Shown here in pieces: positions 10,701-19,131 of a stretch of DNA of 64,000 bases. Positions within the stretch are counted from its first letter, which is position 1; every line of letters starts with the position of its first letter. Made by a program: the position numbers and the translations under genes. The notes beneath the pieces are model-generated. The model made no database searches. It was not told where the DNA came from and saw only the letters and a list, made by a program, of their open reading frames with translations. The stretch is taken from NCBI GenBank assembly GCA_963727245.1, contig CAVSFO010000012.1, positions 186,001-250,000 of the forward strand, in the 5' to 3' direction. This DNA comes from JBKQVT01 sp963727245 (GTDB lineage Bacteria; Planctomycetota; Planctomycetia; Pirellulales; Thermoguttaceae).

Positions 10701-11164
10701 TAATAGAAGCTGCCGTTGGCCCGCTTCTCGGAGATGAGGTTAACGCACAGCAAGATGCTGGGCGACTTTTTCATGGTGGTGACGCCGATCCGTTTGACCT
10801 CGTTGGGCAACCCGGCCTGGGCGATGGCGACGCGGTTTTGCACCAGCACCTGGGCGGTGTCCAGGTTGGTGCCCAGTTTGAAGGTCACGTCCAGCAGCAT
10901 CTGGCCGTCGTTGGTCGAGCGCGAGGCCATGTAGATCATGCCCTCGACGCCGTTGACCTGCTGCTCGATGGGCAGGGCCACCGTGTCGGCGACCGTCTTC
11001 GCGTTGGCCCCCGGATACACCGCCGCCACCTGGATCGTCGGCGGCGTGACCTCGGGATACTGGGCGACCGGCAACCGCGTCAGCGCCACCAGGCCAAAGA
11101 CCACGATCACCACCGAGAGCACGGTGGCGGCGATCGGCCGATCGACGAAGAAACGAGCGAACAT
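7730..11164 (-). CDS. RND multidrug efflux transporter, AcrB/HAE1 type
   Basis: 1,144 residues starting MFARFFVDRPIAATVLSVVI, the standard inner-membrane start of HAE1 RND pumps. Twelve transmembrane segments are expected. Visible signatures are YPEVTPPTIQVAAVYPGA, the porter repeat GLPNEVKRIG, the proton-relay motif GIVVDDAIVVVENIERWM with both acidic residues, and the C-terminal IGLAAKNAILVVEF. It exports toxic organic compounds by proton antiport in a tripartite complex. The adaptor gene lies 27 bases upstream in the same operon. No outer-membrane channel is adjacent; one is at 31570. A longer linker around residues 515-600 (HTHDGPSQREALPRW onward) before the second half is unusual but in frame. 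Confidence 0.92.
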   Translation of the reverse strand: MFARFFVDRPIAATVLSVVIVVFGLVALTRLPVAQYPEVTPPTIQVAAVYPGANAKTVADTVALPIEQQVNGVEGMIYMASRSTNDGQMLLDVTFKLGTNLDTAQVLVQNRVAIAQAGLPNEVKRIGVTTMKKSPSILLCVNLISEKRANGSFYYDQLYLSNLAALKVKDPLAHVEGVGDVSFLGPRDYSMRIWLDPQRLASLQMTVGDVIAAIQEQNVQVAAGRLGQPPVPAKSAVPFQLVLQTQGRLSSESQFEDIIVKTGAGGEVVHLRDVVRKNVRNEDGTVEKGIELGAKSYDVNSYLDGQPAVTLAVFQLPGSNALTTAAAIRAELKKLRDEGAFPEGVTDKIVYDTTVFVDESVHEVYKTLFEAFLLVFLVVLVFLQDWRATLMPMIDVPVSLIGTFGVMALLGFSLNNLTLFGLVLAIGIVVDDAIVVVENIERWMAKGLPPREATIKAMDEITGPVIAITLVLSAVFIPTAFLAGISGQFYRQFALTIATATIISALNAMTMAPARAVTLIKPHTHDGPSQREALPRWGIALIVGGAVLYLLAPRVLALLGLSAGGHGEQSGPAGGHPASPAVLWTVRLGLLAAGSAVGWLLGRPLNNVLNRFLRGFNAVFDRLSAGYGSLVRGLLRLAVVLLVVYGGLLTLTGLGFHVVPKGFIPDQDKGYLIVNVQLPDGASLERTDRLVTRLSEVAGKTDGVGHVIAVPGYSTLLSTNLSNAGGMFVILKPFDERKEHPELHADRIAADLQRKFAALQESQEAIVGVFGAPPVEGLGATGGIKMQIQDRRSAGLRSLQGAVQVLADEGQQQPGIEAMFSTFSVAQPQLFVEIDREKAKAQSVSLDDIHTALQAYLGSFYVNDFFFQDRNWQVNIQADPRYRMRVEDIGRLEVRNAAGNRVPLATLIKVKNTAGPAVVNHYNLFPSAELTGILDPGISSRQGIDIMEKVAHEFLPATMGYEWTELSYQELEAEKDLLGKLVFPLAVLLVFMVLAFQYESWSLPLAILLIVPMCLLSGLLGLWLVGLDNNIFAQIGFVVLIGLAAKNAILVVEFSKQLEDQGKGRVEAVVEASRTRLRPILMTSFAFILGVLPLALAKGAGAEMRVPLGVAVLSGMIGVTFFGLVFTPVFYSIIMRLAKGKPPA

Positions 11165-11191
11165 GCGTCAACCCTTGTTCCACAACGGAAG

Positions 11192-12373
11192 CTATTTCAC
11201 CACTTTTCCATCTGCATCGAAGGGCTCGACGGGATAATTCACCCGGGCCCGTTGCAGCCCCAGCGTGATCACCCAATCCTTGGCCGTGATCGACGGGCCC
11301 CCTTCTTCCGCCGGACCGAGCACGACCCTCATGCCGTCGTCCAACAGCCGGCCCAAGGCGACGTCGCGGCGGAGCACGACGTTGTCCTTGCCCAGCACCA
11401 ACAGGTATCGCCTGTCCTGGTCGGTCAACACGCAAGTGTCGGGCACCAGCAGGGCCTGATACTTATCGCTGACCGGCATTCTGACGCGGACGCGGGCCCC
11501 CGAAACCAGGCGAAGGCCGGGATTCGGCGCCACGCCGCGGACCTCGATGGTGCCGGTGCTCTGGTCCACCTTGTTGTTGGCGAAATCGATGGTCCCGTCG
11601 TGCGGAAAACCTTTGTCCGTGTCCAGGCCGAAGCTGAAAGGCAACTTCAACTCCCGCAGCGACGACGCCTGCTTGCGGTCCTTCTTGTCGACATCGCTTT
11701 TCTGATATCGCTGCAGGGATCGCTCGTCGATGTTAAAATAGACGTAGATCGGATCGGCGTCCACGATGGTCGCCAGGACCGGATCGGTGCCGCCGGCGTT
11801 GACGAGGTTGCCCTCGGTGAGCATGGCGCGGCCGATGCGGCCGCCGATGGGGGCCGTGATCAGCGAATACTCGATATCGAGGTCGTCGCGGGCCACCTCT
11901 TGCGCCTTGGCATTGATCTCGGCCCCCAGGGCCAGCGCATCGGCCTCGATCTGCTCGAACTCGGATTGGGAAATCGCCTTGCGCGTCAGCAACTCGCTCG
12001 TGCGGGCCACGTTCTTCTTGGCGGCGGCCTCTTTCGCCTTGAGCGCGTCCTCCTGGGCACGGGCTGCATTCCGGGCGGCTATGAACGGTCGCGCATCGAG
12101 TTCGATCAGCTTCTGGCCCTTCGTCACCAAGTCGCCGTCTTTGAAATCGATCTTCTCGATGTGCCCGCGCACTTGCGCCCGCACGTCGACCGTCTGCGAC
12201 GCCTGGAGCCAGCCATTGTAATCGTCTTCATCCCTCAATTGGCGGACCTCGGGATGGGCCACGGTCACGCGCGGCAGGCGCGCCGGCGGCTCCGCGGCAG
12301 GGCGACAGCCCGAAGTGCTCGCCAGCAGCAGCAAGATCAGGCAGAACTTTCGATACCTAGCGGTCGTAATCAT
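11192..12373 (-). CDS. RND efflux periplasmic adaptor lipoprotein
   Basis: 393 residues. The N-terminus MITTARYRKF, a hydrophobic stretch and lipobox LASTSGC (Cys23) mark a lipoprotein. The membrane-fusion core follows: VDVRAQVRGHIEKIDFKDGD (lipoyl half-motif), a coiled-coil hairpin rich in Ala, Lys and Glu, then SLITAPIGGRIGRAMLTEGN and the beta-barrel. This is the AcrA/MexA-type bridge between the RND pump just downstream and an outer-membrane channel. ATG 12373 is chosen for its GAGGAG about 8 bases upstream and because it places the signal peptide at the N-terminus; a longer frame to 12436 has neither. Confidence 0.9.
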   Translation of the reverse strand: MITTARYRKFCLILLLLASTSGCRPAAEPPARLPRVTVAHPEVRQLRDEDDYNGWLQASQTVDVRAQVRGHIEKIDFKDGDLVTKGQKLIELDARPFIAARNAARAQEDALKAKEAAAKKNVARTSELLTRKAISQSEFEQIEADALALGAEINAKAQEVARDDLDIEYSLITAPIGGRIGRAMLTEGNLVNAGGTDPVLATIVDADPIYVYFNIDERSLQRYQKSDVDKKDRKQASSLRELKLPFSFGLDTDKGFPHDGTIDFANNKVDQSTGTIEVRGVAPNPGLRLVSGARVRVRMPVSDKYQALLVPDTCVLTDQDRRYLLVLGKDNVVLRRDVALGRLLDDGMRVVLGPAEEGGPSITAKDWVITLGLQRARVNYPVEPFDADGKVVK

Positions 12374-12638
12374 GCGGGGACTCCTCAGCTTGACGACGTG
12401 GTGTGCGGGTGTTGTTTGCCGCCGCAGCCGTTGCATTATTCCCGCGCCTGCGCGCGCCCGGGGCTCGTTGCGGTCGGCCTTCGCGCAGAATCGTCACTCT
12501 AAAGTATAGGTGGCGGAACCGCAGAATTCCTGGCCTGACGCGAGGCTGCATCCCCCCCTGGAAGATGGCTGGGACGTCATAAACCCACGGCCAGCGGCCG
12601 TGCGGCCCCGGGGCCGAAGCCGTTGCAGCCTGCTGGGC

Positions 12639-12715
12639 GGTGCCACTGCTGGCTTGTCCAGCAGTGCCGAACTACCGCCAGGCGCAACACTGCTGGACAA
12701 GCCAGCAGTGGCACC
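12639..12715. repeat. perfect 28-bp inverted repeat with CACTGCTGG core
   Basis: GGTGCCACTGCTGGCTTGTC continuing through CAGCAGTG (12639-12666) is repeated as an exact reverse complement at 12688-12715, with a 21-base loop. Each arm is internally palindromic (CACTGCTGG...CCAGCAGTG), so it can fold as a four-way structure. It lies in the 380-base spacer between the adaptor gene and the TPR-sulfotransferase. No gene is seen in that spacer. I recall similar CACTGCTGGACAAGCCAGCAGTG palindromes in other planctomycete genomes. Confidence 0.75.
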
Positions 12716-12753
12716 CCCAAAATCATAAAGTCTTGCTTGAGTGGCGCATTACA

Positions 12754-14830
12754 CTACGGCGTCCTTTCCAATCGGGTGAACAGCCAATCGAGGGGCTGTT
12801 CGTAGTGCTTCCATCTCGCCACCGATGTCCTGAAGACCGGCTGGCGCACTTGGATGGCGCTGGCCGTCCGGACCGGCCGCTTCGTCTGGTGGAACGCCAG
12901 GCAGCCCGGCTCCCACTCCAGGCCGCACCAGGCCACGAGCTTGCGGGCCACGCCTTCCAGATCGGCCACCGTTTCCTCGTACTCGACTTCCAACAGGGGC
13001 GCCGGCAGGACCTTCCGCCAGTGCTCCATCAGCCGTTGGTACTCCTGAAATCGTGAAGCGATGTGCTGCTGGTCGTTGGCCCAGCGAAGCTGCCGGAAAT
13101 GCGTCATCCAACAGGAGACGGCCACGTCGCGCAGATCGCGGCGGCAATGAATAAACTTTGCCCGCGGAAAGAGGCTCGCCAGCAGGCCGAGATACAAGTA
13201 GTTGTCCGGCATCTTGTCGACGATGCGAGGCGCCGCGGGACTCAGTGCGCGAAGGCTCTCCAAGTGTCGCGCAGCCAGTTGCTGGGCCGTCGGGCGGTCC
13301 AACCGGCCAAGGGCCTCGAAGGCGTCGGCGCCTTGTTCGCCGAGCGCGGCCATGGCGTCGCGGGCCAGAGTGAGTTCCCCTGCGCCGAAGACCTGGGAGT
13401 GGCTGGCCAGGATCTGCTCGATGAGCGTGGTGCCGGATCGCGGCAGCCCCACGATGAAGACCGGCAACTCGCTTTCCAACCCGAAGCCGCGGACCCGGGC
13501 AAAGAACTCCGGCGTGCAGACTGCGATCATCCGGGTGACGATAGACTCGTACTCTTTCGGGTCGTATTCCCGGCCGCAGTTGCGCCACTTGGACAGTTGC
13601 AGCGTGTTGGCCCGCTCGAGATGCTCGGCGGCCTCGGCATACTCACCCCGGGCGTCCAGGACTTTGGCCAGGCCGAAGTGCAACCACATTCGTTCTGCGT
13701 TGGTCAAGTCCGTGTCCTCAAGCAAGCGACGCTGCGCAGCCAGACCGTTCTCCGGGAGTTTTCCGCCCAGGAGTTCCGCCAGGCTGAAATGCGCGGAGGC
13801 GAAGCGGGCATTGTGCCGCAAGGCGGTGCAGAAGAAGTCTTCCGCAGTCTGAAGATCGCCCATCTCCGCCGCGGCGTTGCCCAAGTTATTGTGGACCTCG
13901 GCAAGGTCCGGTTTCAGTTCCAGTGCCCGGTGATAGCAGGCGACCGCTTCGTCCATTTTCCCCTGTTCTTTCAGCGTCGCGCCCAGGTTGTTGTGCGCCT
14001 CGGCATAGTCCGGCTTCAGTTGCAGTGCCCGACGGTAGCAGGCGACCGCTTCGTCGAATTTTCCCTGGTCGTTCCAGGCCAGGCCCAGGTTGTGGAGCGC
14101 CTCGGCGTAGTCCGGTTTCAGTTGCAGTGCCCGGCGATAGCAGGCAATCGCTTGGTCCAGTTCCCCCTGGTCCTTCAGCGCATTGCCCAAGTTGTTGTGG
14201 GCTTCGGCGAAGTCCGGCCTCAATTCCAGTGCCCGGCGCCAGCAGGCGAGCGCCTCGTCCGGCTTCTTTTGGACGTTCAAGGCATTGCCCAGGTTGTTGT
14301 GGGCCTCGGCGAAGTCCGGCTTCAGTTCCAGTGCCCGGCGGTAGCAGGAGATCGCTTCCTCCAGCTTCCCCTGGTCGCTCGAGCGCCAGGCCCAGGTTGC
14401 CGTGGGCCCCGGCGAAGTCCGGCTTCAGTTCCAGTGCCCGGCGGTAGCAGGCGACCGCCTCGTCCAGCTTCCCCTGGTCCTTGAAGGCAACGCCCAGGTT
14501 GTTGTGTGCATCGGCATCGCCCGGCTTCAGTTCCAGCGCCCGGCGGTAGCAGGCGATCGCCTCGTCCAGCTTCCCCTGCGCCTTCAAGGCATTGCCCAGG
14601 TTGTTATGGAAGGCGGCTACACTTCCACTGAGCGCGATCGCCCGTCCAATGTACTCGACGGCAACTTCGTGCTGGCCCACCTGGTGAGCCATCACGCCGA
14701 GAAGATGAATGGCATCGGCGTGATTCGGCTGGACCGCGAGAATCTGCCGATAAATCTGCTCGGCGGCTTGCAGCCGGCCGCTTTGATGATGCCGGATCGC
14801 AATCGCCAATGCTTCGGAAATCGTCGCCAT
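12754..14830 (-). CDS. TPR-sulfotransferase fusion protein, one frameshift
   Basis: About 692 residues. ATG 14830 gives MATISEALAIAIRHHQSGRL, then some ten TPR units of 34 residues with consensus AxNNLGxALKxQGKLDEAxACYRRALELKPD. After these comes a PAPS-dependent sulfotransferase domain: LPVFIVGLPRSGTTLIEQIL (5'-phosphosulfate loop), RIVDKMPDNYLYLG and FIHCRRDLRDVAVSCW (3'-phosphate binding). The reading frame changes near 14376-14382, where GAGC replaces the AAG of other repeats, a one-base insertion. The protein is probably cytosolic and would sulfate a protein or glycan bound by the TPR array. Its closest relative is the gene at 17223. Confidence 0.85.
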
Positions 14831-14929
14831 AAGGAAATTATGACAGCAGGACGTGCCGGCCGCAATGTGTTTCAAAAGGACGGTTCACAGGGCGGGGACT
14901 GGTCCATTTTTCGGCCAGGCGGCGCAAGG

Positions 14930-15009
14930 GGGACAGTCCCATTTTCGCGGCGAGGAGGTTTGTTTCCAAAGTAACGCTGTCCGCGCCGCGAAAATCGGGA
15001 CAGTCCCCA
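14930..15009. repeat. GGGACAGTCCC inverted repeat
   Basis: GGGACAGTCCCATTTTCGCGGCG (from 14930) faces CGCCGCGAAAATCGGGACAGTC (ending 15009), an imperfect inverted repeat of about 23 bases. A third, degenerate copy (GGGGACTGGTCCATTTTTCGG) lies at 14896. It fills the space between the convergently reaching ends of the OGT gene and the sulfotransferase promoter. REP-like elements of this form are frequent in bacterial spacers; this one is short and carries no gene. Confidence 0.6.
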
Positions 15010-15017
15010 GTGAACGT

Positions 15018-17075
15018 CTACTTCAGGCACCACCGCCTCCATATGGCACGGTAGGCCGCCTCCAGGTTCCGGGCGAAGCGTGGGGCGTCCATCAGAGGGG
15101 AAGCCTGCATCCGATCGCGCAGGGTCGCTCGCAGGGCGCTCGAAGCGGGGCAGATCGTGGGCCAACTCCGCCGCGACGCGCACGTAGTGCTCGGGGCTGG
15201 AGGCGATCAGTTCCGGCAGGCCGAGATTCATCAGTTGGCACAAACCCGCCCGCCCCACAACCGTTGGCCCCACCAGGGTCACGACCGGCACGCCCATCCA
15301 GAACGAGTCCAGGCTGGTCGTGTGCCCGTTGTAGGGAACGGTGTCCAATCCGATGTCAATGTCGTGGTAATACTCCAGGTACTGCTCTCGGGGCTGGTTG
15401 GCGACGAACGTCACGCGATCGGCGGCGACGCCCTCCTCGGCCAGCAGGTCGAGCGTGTGCTGGCGATAGGTCCCTTCGCCGGCCAGGATGATCATCCGGG
15501 AGCGATCGACGGTCTTCAGTACCCGCGCCCAAATCTTCAGGACCAGCGGGTTGACCTTGCAGAAGTTGTTGAGGCACCCGAACGAGATATAGCCCTTCTC
15601 CGCGGCCGGCAGGGCGTCGGCGCCGGCTGGCCGGCAAGCGGATCGTAGCACCAGAAGGAGTCCGGCAAGCGGATGGACTGCTCCGAGTAGCAGCGGTCAT
15701 CAAGGTCCGGCGGGTCCAGGTGAGGATCGGTGATGCGGTAGTCGATGGTCGAAATGCCCGTGGTGCCGGGGTAGGCAAGCCAACATGCCTGCACGGGAGC
15801 GGGTTTGCGGGCGAAGACCAGGAGACGATTGCGAGCCATGTGCATGGTCAGGTCGACGAGGATGTCGATGCCATCCTGGCGAATCAAGCGGGCGACCTGC
15901 TCGTGGTTCAGTCCGGTGATGTTCCGCCAGGCGTCGGCGCAGCCGCGCAGGCGTGCGGTGATGTGATCGGGCCGCACCACGTCGGCATAGCAAACGATCT
16001 CGAAGTCCTGGTGGTTGTGCGAGGAGAAAAGAGGCACGGTGAAGCATGCCTGGCAATGGTTGCGAAAGTCCGGCGAGACATAGCCGACCCGCAAGCGGCG
16101 ATCCGCAGCGCGGTCGTTGCCATGAGGCTGGATGAACTTCGCCAAGGGGGCGGCGTGCTGTCGGTCCCAGCGGCGGTGTTCTTCGTAGAGCGTTTGGGCA
16201 TCGCAGGCGGGGCAGAAGAGTTGGGTGTAGACGAGGTTGCTGTGCACCTCGGCGAAGTCGGGCCTCAGTTCCAGTGCCCGGCGGTAGCAGGCGACCGCTT
16301 CGTCCAGCTTGCCCTGCTCCTTGAAGGCGACGCCCAGGTTGTTGTGGGCCTCGGCATAGCCCGGCATCAGTTCCAGTGCCCGGCGGTAGCAGGCGGCCGC
16401 CTCATCGAGTTTCCCCTGGTCCTTGAAGGCGACGCCCAGGTTGTTGTGGGCCTTGGCATAGTCGGGCTTCAGTTCCAGCGCCCGGCGGTAGCAGGCGATC
16501 GCTTCGTCCAGCTTGCCCTGCTGCTTCAGGGCATTGCCCAGGTTGTTGTGGATCTCGGCGCAGTCCGGCTTGAGTTCCAGTGCCCGGCGGTAGCAGGCAA
16601 CCGCCTGGTTCAGCTTGCCCTGGTCTTTCAAGGCGACGCCGAGGTTGTAGTGCGCGTCGGCACGCTCCGGCATCAGTTCCAGTGCCCGGCGATAACTGGC
16701 GACCGCTTCGTCGAGCTTGCCCTGCTCCCTCAACACATTGCCCAGGTTGCCGTGTGCCCCGGCACAGTCCGGCTTGAGTTCCAGTGCGCGGTGGTAGCAG
16801 GCGACCGCTTCGTCCGGCTTGCCCTGCTGCTTCAGGGCATTGCCCAGGTTGTTGTGCACCTCGGCGCAGTCCGGCCTCAGCTCCAGTGCCCGGCGGTAGC
16901 AGGCGACCGCTTCGTCCGGCTGGCCCCGTTGGAAAGCAATCAGGCCGAGCAGATGAATGGCATCGGGTTGATTCGGTTCCAGCGCTAAAATCTGCCGATA
17001 GATCTGCTCGGCGGCCTGCAGCCGGCCGCCTTGATGGTGTTGGATCGCAATCGCCAAGTACATGCCTGCGTTCAC
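15018..17075 (-). CDS. TPR-containing O-GlcNAc transferase (SPINDLY/OGT-like), two frameshifts
   Basis: About 685 residues. An N-terminal block LAIAIQHHQGGRLQAAEQIY is shared with the neighbouring sulfotransferases. About eight TPRs follow, then the GT41 catalytic domain: RLRVGYVSPDFRNHC, DILVDLTMHMARNRLLVFA, PVQACWLAYPGTTG, GYISFGCLNNFCKVNP, and the UDP-binding region DIGLDTVPYNGHTTSLDSFW. Frameshifts near 15618-15638 and 15133-15140 must be repaired. After the second, the frame reads ATLRDRMQASPLMDAPRFA and ends IWRRWCLK at 15018. Bacterial OGTs transfer GlcNAc to Ser/Thr or act on glycoproteins. GTG 17075 overlaps the stop of a small ORF as GTGA; ATG 17063 is the alternative start. Confidence 0.83.
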
Positions 17076-17212
17076 GGCTGCTGCTGGTAGATCACCAGTT
17101 CCGCGTCGGGAGTTTTCTTGAGGGTGAGCGCCACTCCCTTGGCCACGTCGCCCGGAATCGCATGGTGCAACGGGCGCACGCCATTGCCGCGGTTCATCGC
17201 ATATTCTATCAT
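17072..17212 (-). CDS. possible small ORF upstream of the OGT gene
   Basis: An ATG at 17212 opens a 46-residue frame, MIEYAMNRGNGVRPLHHAIP onward, ending in YQQQP. Its stop TGA (17074-17072) overlaps the likely GTG start of the OGT gene, the classic coupled-translation arrangement. It lies inside the divergent promoter region facing the sulfotransferase at 17223. The C-terminal half (GDVAKGVALTLKKTPDAEL) looks like protein sequence, but I recognise no family. It could be a leader peptide, a remnant of a longer gene, or chance in a GC-rich sequence. Confidence 0.3.
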   Translation of the reverse strand: MIEYAMNRGNGVRPLHHAIPGDVAKGVALTLKKTPDAELVIYQQQP

Positions 17213-17222
17213 AACTTACGTC

Positions 17223-19097
17223 ATGGCGACGATCCCCGAAACACTGGCGATTGCCATCCGGCATCATCAAGGCGGCCGGCTGCAAGCTGCCCAGCAGATT
17301 TACCGGCAAATTCTCGCCGTCGAGCCCAATCACGCCGACGCCATTCATCTCCTCGGCGTGATTGCCCACCAAATGGGCGAGCACGAGACTGCCGTCGAGT
17401 ACATCGAGCGGGCGATCGGCCTGAAAGGCAGTGCGCCTGCGTTCCATAACAACCTGGGCGGGGCGTATCGTGCCTTGCGCAGGATTCCCGAGGCGATCGC
17501 CTGCTACCGCCGGGCACTGGAAGTGAAGCCGGATTATGCCGAGGCACACAACAACCTGGGCAATGCGCTCAAGGACCAGGGGAAGCTGGACGAGGCCGTC
17601 GCCTGCTACCGCCGGGCACTGGAACTGAAGCCGGACTATGCCGAGGCGCACAATAACCTGGGCGTTGCCCTGAAAGACCAGGAGAAACTGGACGAGGCGG
17701 TCGCCTGCTACCACCGGGCACTGGAACTGAAGCCGGACCTTGTCGAGGCGTACAACAACCTGGGCCTGGCCTTGAAGGACCGGGGCGAGATCGACGAAGC
17801 GATCGCCTGCTACCGCCGCGCACTGGAACTGAAGCCGGACTTCGCCGAGGCCCACGGCAACCTGGGCAATGCGCTCAAGGACCAGGGGAAGCTCGACGAA
17901 TCGCTCGCCTGCTACCGCCGGGCACTGGAACTGAAGCCGGACCTTGCCGAGCCCCACAACAACCTGGGCAGCGCCTTGCAGGAGATGGGCGATTTCCAGG
18001 GCGCGGAAGACTCCTTCCGCGCCGCCTTGCGGCACAATTCCCGCTTCGCCCCCGCGCATTACAAATTGGCGGAGCTCCTGGGCGGAAAACTCCCAGAGAA
18101 CGACCTGGCTGCGCAGCGTCGCTTGCTTGAGGACACGGACTTGACGGACGCACAACGATTGCTGTTGCACTTCGCCCTGGCCAAAGTCCTGGACGCGCGG
18201 GGCGAGTATGCCGAGGCCGCCCGGCACCTCGACCAAGGCAACTCGCTGCAAGGGTCCGAGTGGCGCCGGCGCGGCCGGCAGTATGACCCCAAAGAGCACG
18301 AGTCTCTCGTCACTCGGATGATCGCGGTCTGCATGCCGGATTTCTTCGCGCGGGTCCGCGGCTTCGGCCTGGAAAGCGATCTGCCGGTGTTCGTCGTGGG
18401 GCTGCCGCGATCCGGCACCACGCTCGTCGAGCAGATATTGGCCAGCCACTCCCAGGTCTTCGGCGCGGGGGAGATCAAATTCGGCCAGGACACCATGAAC
18501 GCGCTCGGCGGACCAGGCACGGACTTCATCGAGGGCCTTGGCCGGTTGGACCGCCAGACGGCCCAACGGCTGGCTTCGCGGCACTTGGAGAAACTTCGCG
18601 CACTGAGTCCCACAGCACTTCGCATCGTGGACAAGATGCCGGACAACTACTTGTATCTGGGTCCGCTGGCGAGCCTGTTTCCGCGGGCGAAGTTGATTCA
18701 TTGCCGCCGCGATCTGCGCGACGTGGCCGTCTCCTGCTGGATGACGCATTTCGGGGAACTTCCCTGGGCCAACGACCAGCAGCATATTGCCTCACGATTT
18801 CAGGAGTACCAGCGGCTGATGGAGCACTGGCGGAAGGTCTTGCCCGTGCCGCTGTTGGAAGTGGACTATGAGGAAACGGTGGCCGATCTGGAAGGCGTGG
18901 CCCGCAGGCTCGTGGCCTGGTGCGGGCTGGCGTGGGAGCCAAGCTGCCTGGAGTTTCACCGGGCGAAGCGGCCGGTCAGGACGGCCAGCGCCATCCAAGT
19001 GCGCCAACCGGTCTTCACGACATCGGTGGGGAGATGGCAGCACTACGAACAGCCGCTGGATTGGCTGCTGGCCCGGCTGGAAAGCATGGTGCAGTGA
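17223..19097 (+). CDS. TPR-sulfotransferase fusion protein
   Basis: 624 residues, intact. MATIPETLAIAIRHHQGGRL is followed by about eight TPRs (residues 35-275) and a sulfotransferase domain from about 390: LPVFVVGLPRSGTTLVEQIL, RIVDKMPDNYLYLGPLASLF, LIHCRRDLRDVAVSCWMTHF and a C-terminal VRQPVFTTSVGRWQHYEQPL. It is a close paralogue of the gene at 12754-14830 and shows what that gene should read without its frameshift. It is transcribed divergently from the OGT. The 102-base TPR units are nearly identical at DNA level within and between the three genes, pointing to recent repeat turnover. Confidence 0.92.
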   Translation: MATIPETLAIAIRHHQGGRLQAAQQIYRQILAVEPNHADAIHLLGVIAHQMGEHETAVEYIERAIGLKGSAPAFHNNLGGAYRALRRIPEAIACYRRALEVKPDYAEAHNNLGNALKDQGKLDEAVACYRRALELKPDYAEAHNNLGVALKDQEKLDEAVACYHRALELKPDLVEAYNNLGLALKDRGEIDEAIACYRRALELKPDFAEAHGNLGNALKDQGKLDESLACYRRALELKPDLAEPHNNLGSALQEMGDFQGAEDSFRAALRHNSRFAPAHYKLAELLGGKLPENDLAAQRRLLEDTDLTDAQRLLLHFALAKVLDARGEYAEAARHLDQGNSLQGSEWRRRGRQYDPKEHESLVTRMIAVCMPDFFARVRGFGLESDLPVFVVGLPRSGTTLVEQILASHSQVFGAGEIKFGQDTMNALGGPGTDFIEGLGRLDRQTAQRLASRHLEKLRALSPTALRIVDKMPDNYLYLGPLASLFPRAKLIHCRRDLRDVAVSCWMTHFGELPWANDQQHIASRFQEYQRLMEHWRKVLPVPLLEVDYEETVADLEGVARRLVAWCGLAWEPSCLEFHRAKRPVRTASAIQVRQPVFTTSVGRWQHYEQPLDWLLARLESMVQ

Positions 19098-19131
19098 AGT
19101 GCCCAACCGGTCCGGCAGCGGAACTCGATAG

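Noticed and set aside
8174..12502. 1,442-codon open frame on the plus strand across the RND pump and adaptor
   Set aside because: It is antisense to two intact genes with clear family motifs and its composition (His/Gln/Asp/Gly-rich) is that of a high-GC shadow frame.
17076..18785. Extension of the OGT frame upstream to 18785
   Set aside because: That part is antisense to the intact sulfotransferase gene at 17223; the shared LAIAI-HHQ N-terminal block fixes the OGT start near 17075.
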